From assembly GCA_024280855.1 (NCBI GenBank), contig JAJRPG010000098.1:1-51879 (forward strand): a stretch of 51,879 bases of DNA, written 5' to 3'. The notes beneath the pieces were generated by a model. It was given only the letters and a program-made list of their open reading frames with translations, was not told where the DNA came from and ran no database searches. Made by a program: the position numbers and the translations under genes. Shown here piece by piece: positions 35,174 through 43,714 of this stretch. The stretch is from Planctomycetota bacterium. GTDB taxonomy: Bacteria; Planctomycetota; Phycisphaerae; UBA1845. Within the stretch, counting starts at the first letter, position 1. Every line of letters starts with the position of its first letter.

Positions 35174-36748
35174 TTATTTAGCTGTGCTAGACGGTGCTTG
35201 CGAATCTGCTACGTCATCGACTGAAGCAGTGAGTGAATCTATAGCGACCAATTGCGTGTTACTGTGATGGGCTGTTGCCACGATCTCCGTCGTAGCGGAC
35301 TGCGCTTGGTTTGAAAGTTCTATTGGCCAAGCGAACAGAAGTAATAGTGGAAAGCTGCAACAGCAAAAGGCTAATCTGGTAGGGAAACCGCCGGAAGCGA
35401 TGGCTGGCTCTTTTTCATCACCCATGTAAGCCGCGGCAACAATGCGTAAATAGTAAGCAGCGGCGATGGCTGCGTTGAGTACGCCGACAATTGCTAACAC
35501 AACAAGCGGGCCATGGAATGCGTGGGTGGTGCTAAGCGAAAACGCGCTTGAAAATACAAACATTTTGCCTAAAAAGCCTGCGGTTGGCGGTAATCCCATT
35601 AAGCTTACTACGCAAATCGCTAAGGCTAGCGAAGCGATAGGTGCGCGACGGGCTAAGCCGCCGAGGTCATCGAGTGTTTCCATTTCTCTATCGCCGACGC
35701 GGAAAGAAGTCAGCACGGCAAAGACGCCTAGATTCATCGCACCATAAATAGTCACATAAAACAGCAAAGCTGCGATGCCGTCGTGAAGTGGTCCTCGGCC
35801 GGCGATGGGGCCAACCAACAGCGCGACCAGCATGTAACCCGTGTGCGCGATACTCGAATAAGCTAGCATGCGCTTAACGTTTTTCTGGAGCAAGGCCAAT
35901 ACGTTGCCCACAGTCATCGAGGCGGCTGCGAGAATCCATAATAGCCACATCACTTGGGATGGAAGCTGCCATTGGAAGGCTGCGAGAATTTTTATCAAGG
36001 CGATAAAGCCAGCGAACTTAGGCACAAAACCTAGCAAGCCCGTCATGGGGGCAGCAGCGCCTTCGTAAACATCCGCTACATATACATGAAAAGGTACAGC
36101 CGCGATTTTGAAAGATAATCCGCCTATCACAAGCAGTAGGCCAATGAGCGCCGCTCCCGACATGTGGGAACCGGCAGGAAGCGTAGCTGTGACACCACTG
36201 GCAGTTACATGATGGAGTAGCGTGGTTCCAGATGCGCCGTACAAGAAGCTCAATCCATAAGCGAGGAGAGCTGCGGCTAATGCGCCGAGAAAGAAGTATT
36301 TCACGCAGGCTTCGGTCGCGCGTTTATCCAAACGACTCATAGCTATGAGTACATATGTTGGAATACTTACTAACTCAATAGCGAAAAAGAGGATGAGCAT
36401 ATCGTTGGCCGAGGCCGTGAGCAGTAAGCCTAGCAAAGATAAAAGTATAAGGCCCATGTACTCGCCGCGTTCAGTGCTGGTTGGCTGATGCCAGTTAGCC
36501 AGGACGAGTAACATGCCGATACCAAGCGTTAAGACGCGCGCGTAATAAGTAAGCGAAGTAAGCCACAGGCCAAGGTGCGCGTAAGTGCCATCCGGCGAGC
36601 CAGCTTGTAGCGATGCGCCCAAGGCGACAGCTAATACAAGAAACGTGACTAAGGATGTAATGCTACTGTTTAAGGATGCGCGGGTTACGCCGAGGAGTAA
36701 TACCCCACAAGCACCCACCAGAAGAATAAACTCCGGCAGCAGTTTCAT
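35174..36748 (-). CDS. nuoN: NADH-quinone oxidoreductase subunit N
   Basis: 524 residues from the ATG at 36748 (MKLLPEFILL); a TTG at 36769 would overlap nuoM. Antiporter-like proton-channel subunit of complex I, with about 14 hydrophobic segments. Conserved elements include 'FFAIELVSIPTYVLIA' (Glu in TM5), 'FHVYVADVYEGAAAPMTGLL' and 'QKNVKRMLAYSSIAHTGYML' (Lys in the proton path). The last about 45 residues (after 'LFAWPIELSNQ') are hydrophilic, Ser/Thr/Asp-rich and not part of the usual fold. There is a 13-base gap after nuoM. Confidence 0.95.
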   Translation of the reverse strand: MKLLPEFILLVGACGVLLLGVTRASLNSSITSLVTFLVLAVALGASLQAGSPDGTYAHLGLWLTSLTYYARVLTLGIGMLLVLANWHQPTSTERGEYMGLILLSLLGLLLTASANDMLILFFAIELVSIPTYVLIAMSRLDKRATEACVKYFFLGALAAALLAYGLSFLYGASGTTLLHHVTASGVTATLPAGSHMSGAALIGLLLVIGGLSFKIAAVPFHVYVADVYEGAAAPMTGLLGFVPKFAGFIALIKILAAFQWQLPSQVMWLLWILAAASMTVGNVLALLQKNVKRMLAYSSIAHTGYMLVALLVGPIAGRGPLHDGIAALLFYVTIYGAMNLGVFAVLTSFRVGDREMETLDDLGGLARRAPIASLALAICVVSLMGLPPTAGFLGKMFVFSSAFSLSTTHAFHGPLVVLAIVGVLNAAIAAAYYLRIVAAAYMGDEKEPAIASGGFPTRLAFCCCSFPLLLLFAWPIELSNQAQSATTEIVATAHHSNTQLVAIDSLTASVDDVADSQAPSSTAK

Positions 36749-36761
36749 AATGATGCATGTA

Positions 36762-38642
36762 TCATTCAAGGTGGTCTGCTCCAGAGGTAATGGCTAAATC
36801 ATAGCCCGAGGTGACGACGTTACCCTGACTCATCGGATACGAACTTAACACGCTGGCAGATAATTGCTTTGCGGAATCTAGTCGCGGTCTATTCACTTTT
36901 GTTATGCCATGATCGTCAAAATCGGGAAGGCTGATATTTTGTGCTTGGTTTACACTTCGCGTCCGCGCGGGCTCCCGATGAATCGGGATTTTATTTCGCC
37001 CGCGGCTCGGTTCTAAATCTATTGCGTAGACAGTTCCCAACGGCAAGATGTGTTGCTCGATGGCTACCTGAAACGAATTCAATAATGGCTTGGGATATAC
37101 GCCAATAAATACACAAGCCAAAGCCAATGGGACAAGGATGCTAATCTCTCGCTTGGTGAGGTCCGGCGTTAAGCCAGTTGAAGTATCCGGCGTATTGGGT
37201 GGCTCTTTTAGCGGGCCAAACAATACATGCTGACACATCCATAACATGTAGACCGCGCCGAGAATAATGCCCAAGGCTGCGGGGATGACATAGCCAAACC
37301 CAAGTGGTCCTGCCGGCCGCATATCAGAAGTCCCGGCCGAGATAGCTGTGCCTAGTAAAACTAAAAACTCACCCACAAAGCCATTTAAGCCTGGCAGGCC
37401 AATACTGCTTAACGTAAAGAAGACTAAGAAGAACGCCATCCACGGCATCTTCTTGGCTAGTCCGCCGATGTCGTCGATGCTGCGTGTGTGATACCTTTCG
37501 TACATGAAACCAATGAGCAAAAACAACGCGCCGGTCGATAGCCCGTGGTTAATCATGTAGATAATCGCACCGTTAACGCCAGCGACTTTCATGCTGAACA
37601 GGCCTAACATGCAAAATCCGAGGTGAGATACGGACGAATAAGCTACGAGCTTTTTGACATCTCGCTGCACCCAAGCCGCGAGTGCCGCGTAGATGATGCC
37701 GATGATAGCCAGGGTCGCAATGACGGGGGCTAACTCGCGCGAGGCAGCCGGGAACATTGGCAGACTCAATCGGCAAAAACCATAAGTGCCGAGCTTGAGC
37801 AATACCCCGGCCAGAATAACACTGCCCGCAGTTGGGGCTTCGGTATGAGCGAGGGGCAACCAGGTATGTACAGGAAACAAAGGCACTTTAATGGCAAAGC
37901 CAGCCGCAAACGCCAGGAACAGCCACCACTGCACACCGGGCGAAATAAATCCGGATTGGCCTAGCTCGGTTAATTTTTGAATGCTAAGCGTGATGTAACC
38001 TAAATCGGTGTAGGCATAATACGCGAGATACAAAATACCTGCGAAGGTTAGCACACTACCCGTAAGTGTGAAGATGAAAAACTTGTTAGCCGCCCGTCGT
38101 CGGTTCGGGCCTCCCCATATACCAATGAGGAAATACAGCGGGATTAACGTGAACTCGAAGAAAACGTAGAACAACAACAAGTCCATCGAGCAGAATACGC
38201 CTAGCATGCCCACCTGCAATAATAACAACAAGCTATAGTATTCACGCTCCCGATTGCGAATGGCGCTAAAGCTGCTCCAAATACAAAGCGGCATGAGCAT
38301 CGACGTGAGAACGAGTAGCCAAATACTGATACCATCAATGCCGACGTGATAACTAATGTCGATGGCTGGCTTAAAATCATCGCCTGGGTGACTTAACCAA
38401 CTGGCCCGCTGTTGTAATTGAAACGTGGGATCGCCCGAACCTACCTGCGGCGCGGATTGTTGAAACAAGTAGAGTGCATAAATCGTAAGCCCAAAGGTAA
38501 GCAGGCTATACAACATAGCTGAGCGGCGCACACTTTTACCATCGCCATAAGGCGGCAGCCATAGTAGCAACACGCCTGCTAGCGGCGAGAAAATGATTAC
38601 TGTAAGCAACCAGGATTGTTCTGCTAAAAAAACGTCCATCAA
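36762..38642 (-). CDS. nuoM: NADH-quinone oxidoreductase subunit M, with repeat-encoded tail
   Basis: 626 residues; the usual length is about 490-520. Antiporter-like proton-pumping subunit. Family motifs: 'VGIDGISIWLLVLTSML', 'FYVFFEFTLIPLYFLIGIWG' (TM5 Glu), 'HTWLPLAHTEAPTAGSVILA', 'QRDVKKLVAYSSVSHLGFCM'. The last transmembrane segment ends near residue 530 ('GVYPKPLLNSFQVAIEQHI'). The remaining about 90 residues are hydrophilic. Residues about 545-561 are encoded by a palindromic repeat element (36961-37008), which keeps the frame open. The proton-channel core looks intact. Confidence 0.95.
   Translation of the reverse strand: MMDVFLAEQSWLLTVIIFSPLAGVLLLWLPPYGDGKSVRRSAMLYSLLTFGLTIYALYLFQQSAPQVGSGDPTFQLQQRASWLSHPGDDFKPAIDISYHVGIDGISIWLLVLTSMLMPLCIWSSFSAIRNREREYYSLLLLLQVGMLGVFCSMDLLLFYVFFEFTLIPLYFLIGIWGGPNRRRAANKFFIFTLTGSVLTFAGILYLAYYAYTDLGYITLSIQKLTELGQSGFISPGVQWWLFLAFAAGFAIKVPLFPVHTWLPLAHTEAPTAGSVILAGVLLKLGTYGFCRLSLPMFPAASRELAPVIATLAIIGIIYAALAAWVQRDVKKLVAYSSVSHLGFCMLGLFSMKVAGVNGAIIYMINHGLSTGALFLLIGFMYERYHTRSIDDIGGLAKKMPWMAFFLVFFTLSSIGLPGLNGFVGEFLVLLGTAISAGTSDMRPAGPLGFGYVIPAALGIILGAVYMLWMCQHVLFGPLKEPPNTPDTSTGLTPDLTKREISILVPLALACVFIGVYPKPLLNSFQVAIEQHILPLGTVYAIDLEPSRGRNKIPIHREPARTRSVNQAQNISLPDFDDHGITKVNRPRLDSAKQLSASVLSSYPMSQGNVVTSGYDLAITSGADHLE
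36961..37008 (-). repeat. Palindromic repeat, family B variant, inside nuoM
   Basis: On the minus strand GAGCCGCGGGC ... GCCCGCGCGGAC forms the outer arms, the same ends as family B elsewhere. Here the central TTnAA is replaced by a second nested palindrome, TCCCGATTCATCGGGA. The element is read in frame and encodes residues of about 'PSRGRNKIPIHREPARTR' in the C-terminal tail of NuoM. Confidence 0.8.
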
Positions 38643-38703
38643 TGGTCCTAAAGACTAATTTTCAAACACAGGCCATAAATCTCGCCGCGCTTCTCTCAAA
38701 TTA

Positions 38704-40665
38704 CTACTGACGCCAAAAAACCAATAGCACAATAACCGTTACGCCTGCGACCATGCTTAAGCCATAACCCTGCATCGCGCCGCCTTGAAGCGTGCGAGCG
38801 AGATAGCCCAGCCCGCGCGGGATAGCTGTCACCATCCAAATTATTCCGTCGATAAAATAGTTATCCAGGCCAACGCAAATTTCGCCGGCCTTTTTCGCCG
38901 GTTCAACAATCCCAGCCTGGTACGCTTCATCTACGAAATATTTATTCCAAAGTGTGTCGTAAGTACCCCGAACGGATGACCGAATTAAACCAGGAATCCA
39001 AGGTTGACTCACATACATCACATAAGCCGCAGCTATACCAATAAAAGCTAGCGAACCAGAAACGACCATCAAGCCATATGCCTGCCAGAAACTTGGGTGA
39101 GCAACGGCATGAGCCGCGCCGTGCGATGGCATATGAGCCGCGAATGTTTCCGCGAATACTGGTTCCAGGAAGTGATGAAAGATTTTTGGTCCGACACCTA
39201 AATAACCTGCGCCAATCGCACCGACAGAAAGTACGAACAGCGGAAAGAGCATCCACCCGCCAGACTCATGGGCGTGAACACCTTCCGGAATGCGCTCTGG
39301 GCCTGAGAAAGCCATGAACACCATACGGAAAGTGTAAAATGCGGTAAGCAGCGCCGTGAGTAATCCGATACCACCGAGCAGCCAATGCGCTGACAGTGCG
39401 TGATGAATGATTTCGTCTTTACTGAAAAAGCCAGCGAAACCGGGTACGCCAGAAAGGGCGAGTGAGCCAATGACGAATGTCATAAACGTCCAAGGGATAA
39501 CTTTTCGCAAGCCGCCGAAACGACGCATGTCGATGACGCCGCCCATCGCGTGCATGACGCTGCCCGCACCCAGGAATAACAACGCTTTGAAAAATGCGTG
39601 GGTGAACAGATGAAAGACAGCTGAGTCTGCGGCGTAAACACCGATGCCCAGGAACATATAACCCAGTTGGCTAATCGTTGAATAAGCAAGTACGCGCTTC
39701 ATGTCCGTCTGGACCAGGGCAATCGACGCGGCGAACAGAGCGGTCGTGGCTCCGATGACCGCAATGACAGTCATCGCTAATGGCGACGCAGCGAAAATTG
39801 CCCCGCAACGAGCGATCATAAAGATACCAGCGGTAACCATTGTCGCGGCGTGAATAAGAGCGGATACCGGCGACGGGCCTTCCATCGCATCGGGCAACCA
39901 AACGTGTAATGGAAGTTGAGCGCTTTTTCCACACGCACCAGCTAATAGACACAGCGCGATAGCTGACAACCGTCCGTCGGTCAAAGGCTCACCAGAAGCG
40001 AGCAGTCTTTCCTGCACCATCTCAAAGACAGCTGCGTATTCTAACGTGCCAAAGCTGATGTAGATCAGTAAAATGCCCAAGCCAAAACCAAAGTCGCCGA
40101 CGCGATTGACCAAGAACGCCTTCTTAGCCGCTGCCGCAGCCGAGGGTTTATCGTAATAAAAACCAATGAGTAGGTAACTGCAAAGACCAACCGCTTCCCA
40201 ACCTAGATAAAGAAGCAGGAAGTTGCCGCCGAGTACCAAAATGCACATGGCGAAAACAAATAGGCCCAGGTAAGCGAAAAATCGCTCGTACCCTTTCTCG
40301 GGTTGGCCATGATCCCTCATGTAGTCGCGCGAATAAATGACCACGAGCAGCGCGACGCCCGTTACCATAACCAACATAACTGCGGTGAGCGGATCGACCA
40401 GTAACTCTACGTTAAACGAAGCCTTAGCTGAGGCAGTGATCCAACTATACAGCGGAATCTTAGCTAGGGTCTCACCCACCGGCGCCATATATACTTCGCG
40501 GAATAAGACAATTGCTGCGGTAAACGCACTACCCACGCCGAGCAAGATAGGCCAATGAGATCGGCTTTTAAATAGTCGCGGGCCTAGACCGCCAGCGAGA
40601 ATCGCGCCAGCAAGTGGTGCTAGCAGGATGACTAAGCCGCAAATTTTTAAGGTTTCAATCGACAT
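38704..40665 (-). CDS. nuoL: NADH-quinone oxidoreductase subunit L
   Basis: 653 residues, slightly longer than the E. coli protein (613). Distal antiporter-like subunit. Motifs: 'FVFAMCILVLGGNFLLLYLG' 'WEAVGLCSYLLIGFYYDKP' (TM5 Glu), 'HVWLPDAMEGPSPVSALIHA' and 'QTDMKRVLAYSTISQLGYMF'. The His-rich part (510-530, 'FAAHMPSHGAAHAVAHPSFW') sits where the lateral helix region begins. The C-terminus carries the expected final helix. It is separated from nuoK by 79 bases that contain a family B repeat, the widest gap in the distal half of the operon. Confidence 0.96.
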   Translation of the reverse strand: MSIETLKICGLVILLAPLAGAILAGGLGPRLFKSRSHWPILLGVGSAFTAAIVLFREVYMAPVGETLAKIPLYSWITASAKASFNVELLVDPLTAVMLVMVTGVALLVVIYSRDYMRDHGQPEKGYERFFAYLGLFVFAMCILVLGGNFLLLYLGWEAVGLCSYLLIGFYYDKPSAAAAAKKAFLVNRVGDFGFGLGILLIYISFGTLEYAAVFEMVQERLLASGEPLTDGRLSAIALCLLAGACGKSAQLPLHVWLPDAMEGPSPVSALIHAATMVTAGIFMIARCGAIFAASPLAMTVIAVIGATTALFAASIALVQTDMKRVLAYSTISQLGYMFLGIGVYAADSAVFHLFTHAFFKALLFLGAGSVMHAMGGVIDMRRFGGLRKVIPWTFMTFVIGSLALSGVPGFAGFFSKDEIIHHALSAHWLLGGIGLLTALLTAFYTFRMVFMAFSGPERIPEGVHAHESGGWMLFPLFVLSVGAIGAGYLGVGPKIFHHFLEPVFAETFAAHMPSHGAAHAVAHPSFWQAYGLMVVSGSLAFIGIAAAYVMYVSQPWIPGLIRSSVRGTYDTLWNKYFVDEAYQAGIVEPAKKAGEICVGLDNYFIDGIIWMVTAIPRGLGYLARTLQGGAMQGYGLSMVAGVTVIVLLVFWRQ

Positions 40666-40714
40666 TCTGTTATTTCAATAAGTCTAGGCGTTTTCGTAGA
40701 TCACTAACCTACTA

Positions 40715-40744
40715 CGTCCGCGCGGGTTAAAACCCGCGGCTCGT
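40715..40744 (+). repeat. Dispersed palindromic repeat, family B, copy in nuoK-nuoL gap
   Basis: GTCCGCGCGGGTTAAAACCC then GCGGCTCG, an arm-loop-arm palindrome abutting the nuoK stop codon (40745-40747). It lies inside the operon, between two co-oriented genes, so a stem would form in the mRNA between nuoK and nuoL and could differentially stabilise the segments. Confidence 0.8.
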
Positions 40745-41047
40745 TTAACCCTGCATGAACGACCATGCTTCAGCATCCAGTGTGCCTCGGCGACGATATA
40801 AAAGTACGATCATGCCCAAAGCCAGGCCCGCTTCGACAGCGGCAATGACCAGCATGAACAAGCCAAACGCCTGGCCATCCGTGTTTCCGTGGAGGCGGGC
40901 GTAAGTTACGACGTTTAGTACGATGCCTTGAAACATCAGCTCCGTCGATAGAAAAATCACGATCAGGTTACGACGAGTCATAAAACCCACCAATCCCAAC
41001 GCGAAAAGAATCGCACTAATCACGGAATATTCAGCCAATGAATTCAT
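40745..41047 (-). CDS. nuoK: NADH-quinone oxidoreductase subunit K
   Basis: 100 residues, the normal length. Three transmembrane segments carry the two conserved membrane Glu ('STELMFQGIVLNVVTYAR' and 'FGLFMLVIAAVEAGLALGMI'), which are part of the E-channel. The start codon directly follows the nuoJ stop (no gap), so translation is coupled. The stop codon is at the edge of a palindromic repeat. Confidence 0.96.
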   Translation of the reverse strand: MNSLAEYSVISAILFALGLVGFMTRRNLIVIFLSTELMFQGIVLNVVTYARLHGNTDGQAFGLFMLVIAAVEAGLALGMIVLLYRRRGTLDAEAWSFMQG

Positions 41048-41860
41048 CTAATACGGTTCCACCTCTTTACCTATTTGGCCAAGCGGCGGCGCCGTAGGCC
41101 TGTATCCTTCCATAGGCACGCGCTTACGCGACAAAGCAATAGCTCCGACCATCGACACCAAGAGCAAGATGCCCGAAATTTCTAACACCACCACATACTT
41201 TGTCATCACGCTCGCGCCAACGAGAAGCGTGTTACTGCTCGACAATGCCTCGTCCATCGTCGTGGACGAATCACCAGAAGCATCATCAGAGACCAATACG
41301 ATGGGCGATGCGTTATTTAACGCCGTTGAAGCACCAGCGACTTGCGAAGGTGCGATGTCCGCAGACCGCGTAGCTATCGCAGCCATCAATACAAACCCAG
41401 CCATCACGGCAAGCAACGGCTCTCGACTTCTACTATCGTAATGCGGCGTGGAAGTTTGCTGGGCTAACATGATGACGAAAAGATAGGTAACCATGATCGC
41501 ACCGGCGTAAACAATGATCGCAGCCACCGCTAGGAACTCCGCTTCGAGTAAAACCAGCAAAGCTGAAACCGCGATCACTACCAAAATAAAATATAGCGCA
41601 CTATACACCGGCCTGGGGTGCGTAATCACACGGACAGCTCCGGCTATCGCAATGGTTGAGAACAAGTAGAAGTAATAGGTGGTGTGGTCCGGCGTGATAA
41701 TGCGCGTGGATAGCACAAGCGCCAACGCGATTAACGACCCCAGCCCAAACAGCGCGCCGATAGCGGGCTTGGTTGCTTCACCACGAGGCAACAAGAAGTA
41801 TACACCCGCGCCGCCGAGGGCAAATGCAAAGTATAGTAAGTAAGCCGTTTCCGGGGTCAC
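41048..41860 (-). CDS. nuoJ: NADH-quinone oxidoreductase subunit J
   Basis: 270 residues; bacterial NuoJ ranges from about 170 to 280. Five or more transmembrane segments, with the conserved TM3 patch 'EFLAVAAIIVYAGAIMVTYL' 'FVIML' (pi-bulge region and Tyr/Gly). There is an extra N-terminal pair of helices before 'VITHPRPVYSALYFILVVI'. A Ser/Asp-rich loop (about 185-215) separates the last two helices. It overlaps nuoI by 4 bases and abuts nuoK. Confidence 0.93.
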   Translation of the reverse strand: MTPETAYLLYFAFALGGAGVYFLLPRGEATKPAIGALFGLGSLIALALVLSTRIITPDHTTYYFYLFSTIAIAGAVRVITHPRPVYSALYFILVVIAVSALLVLLEAEFLAVAAIIVYAGAIMVTYLFVIMLAQQTSTPHYDSRSREPLLAVMAGFVLMAAIATRSADIAPSQVAGASTALNNASPIVLVSDDASGDSSTTMDEALSSSNTLLVGASVMTKYVVVLEISGILLLVSMVGAIALSRKRVPMEGYRPTAPPLGQIGKEVEPY

Positions 41861-42450
41861 GATAGTTCCTTATCTTTGGTTTCTTCAATCGCGTTGGGTC
41901 TATTACCCGTTCCCGCATAACCCGTCACATGCGGATTCTTACGCGGTTTAAGTTCGCGTGTTTCATCAAACACAGCTAACAACTCTTCCTTATCCAGGAT
42001 CATTTCCTCGCGCGATCGACCTACCAAATCATAATGCGGGGTCAATTCAATCGCATCTACCGGGCAGGCTTCTTCGCACATGCCGCAGAAGATACATCGA
42101 AGTTCGTCGAGATCGAATTTGACTGGATATTTTTCTCGATCTTCCCAAGGCGATTCACCAGCTTCAATATGGATACAATTAGCCGGACATGCAGTGGCAC
42201 ACATAAAACAGGCCACGCAGGCGACTCGATCTTTTTCGTCGCGATTAAGTCGATGCACACCACGATAATTTTCTAATCGAATGTCCCGCTTTTGTTCAGG
42301 ATATTGTACCGTGCGATGTTGACCGACCAGCGACTTGCCCATGTGCGCAATGGTCGTCACCATCCCACCCAAAATCTGCGGGATGAAGAGTTTTTCCGCT
42401 GGGGACAGACTCGGCTCACTGAGTTCTAAAATGTCTTCGTCGTGTATCAT
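41857..42450 (-). CDS. nuoI: NADH-quinone oxidoreductase subunit I
   Basis: 197 residues. Two ferredoxin-type [4Fe-4S] motifs, CVACFMCATACPANC and CIFCGMCEEACPVDA, bind clusters N6a and N6b on the hydrophilic arm and pass electrons towards N2 in NuoB. The N-terminal region lacks the long membrane anchor of some homologues but has an amphipathic helix ('IPQILGGMVTTIAHMGKSL'). It lies 25 bases after nuoH and overlaps nuoJ by 4. Confidence 0.96.
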   Translation of the reverse strand: MIHDEDILELSEPSLSPAEKLFIPQILGGMVTTIAHMGKSLVGQHRTVQYPEQKRDIRLENYRGVHRLNRDEKDRVACVACFMCATACPANCIHIEAGESPWEDREKYPVKFDLDELRCIFCGMCEEACPVDAIELTPHYDLVGRSREEMILDKEELLAVFDETRELKPRKNPHVTGYAGTGNRPNAIEETKDKELS

Positions 42451-42475
42451 ATTCTCTTGCTCAAAACGAACAGCA

Positions 42476-43672
42476 TCAACCCGCAGCTGTGCCTACACCA
42501 ATGACATTCATACCAGCAGTTCGCCCGGAAACTTCCCGCCGCGACACAGCGACATACATTAACGTCAGCACAAGGATGACCGCATCACCGCCGCAGGTCC
42601 AAACCCACGACCGATGCAAACCAAAATAAAGCAGGCCTACGGTTATCATAAATAATCCCAACGTCATAGGAATCAAACCTAGCCAAGCTAATCGCATGAG
42701 TTGGTCAAATCGAAAACGAGGGAGCGTCCACCGCAACCACATCATCAAAAACAAAAAGCCAACAATTTTCCCACCTAGCACCATCATTTTTACAATCACC
42801 GCAGCCAAGCTCGTCGCCTCAGGCTGTGCCCAGGGAAGCCAGGGCAAGTGCCATCCGCCCAAAAACATGACGCTAATAAACGCACTGGCCGTAATCATAT
42901 GGGCGTATTCACCAAGGAAAAACATGCCGAACTTGAGCGCGCTATATTCCGTGTGAAAGCCGCCGACCAATTCCTGCTCCGCCTCAGCCAGGTCAAACGG
43001 CGCTCGGTTCGCCTCAGCTAACATGGTGATAAACAAAATGATAAAAACTAACGGATGCAGAAAAATGTTCCACTTGGGAATCGCGCCGGACCAATATTCG
43101 GTCTGAGGCAATATTATTTCTTCCAGACGAAGTGAACCCATCGTCAAAACGACAATCACGAGGCATAAGCCCATAGGAATCTCGTAGCTGAGCATTTGTG
43201 CTGTAGCTCGAATCGCGCCGTAAAACGAATACTTATTGTTACTCGCCCAGCCGCCAAGCACCACGCCGTAGACACCCATGCCCCCTACGCCAAGCAAATA
43301 TAGTAAACCGATGTCGGGGTTAGCGACTTGCACGTTGACGAGTTTACCATCCAGCATCCACTGCCCACCCCAGGGTATCGCAGCTAGACCAAGGAAAGCG
43401 ATGACGAACATGATGGTCGGAGCGAGTACGAACAACACCTTATCCACATGGCCGGGAATCACATCTTCTTTGAAAACGAACTTCAAGCCATCAGCTATCG
43501 GTTGCAATAAGCCAAAAGGCCCGACGCGGTTCGGCCCGCAACGGTCCTGAATCCACGCGGCTATCTTGCGCTCAAAGTAAATACTATAAGCCACCACGCC
43601 CTGCATGACGCCGAACACGACGGCCGCGAGCATGATGCTTACGCCCATTTGAGATGTTAGAAATTCACGCAT
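42476..43672 (-). CDS. nuoH: NADH-quinone oxidoreductase subunit H
   Basis: 398 residues; the usual length is 320-350. Quinone-chamber membrane subunit, with signature 'SIYFERKIAAWIQDRCGPNR' 'VGPFGLLQP' after TM1, 'LAEANRAPFDLAEAEQELVG' with the TM5-6 Glu loop, and 'RWTLPRFRFDQLMRLAWLGLI'. An extra C-terminal hydrophobic segment ('GGDAVILVLTLMYVAVSRRE') follows the usual end. There is a 42-base gap after nuoG. Confidence 0.95.
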   Translation of the reverse strand: MREFLTSQMGVSIMLAAVVFGVMQGVVAYSIYFERKIAAWIQDRCGPNRVGPFGLLQPIADGLKFVFKEDVIPGHVDKVLFVLAPTIMFVIAFLGLAAIPWGGQWMLDGKLVNVQVANPDIGLLYLLGVGGMGVYGVVLGGWASNNKYSFYGAIRATAQMLSYEIPMGLCLVIVVLTMGSLRLEEIILPQTEYWSGAIPKWNIFLHPLVFIILFITMLAEANRAPFDLAEAEQELVGGFHTEYSALKFGMFFLGEYAHMITASAFISVMFLGGWHLPWLPWAQPEATSLAAVIVKMMVLGGKIVGFLFLMMWLRWTLPRFRFDQLMRLAWLGLIPMTLGLFMITVGLLYFGLHRSWVWTCGGDAVILVLTLMYVAVSRREVSGRTAGMNVIGVGTAAG

Positions 43673-43714
43673 GTAAATTAGTTCTGCCGTATCTACCTAA
43701 ACCTTTAATCTCTA

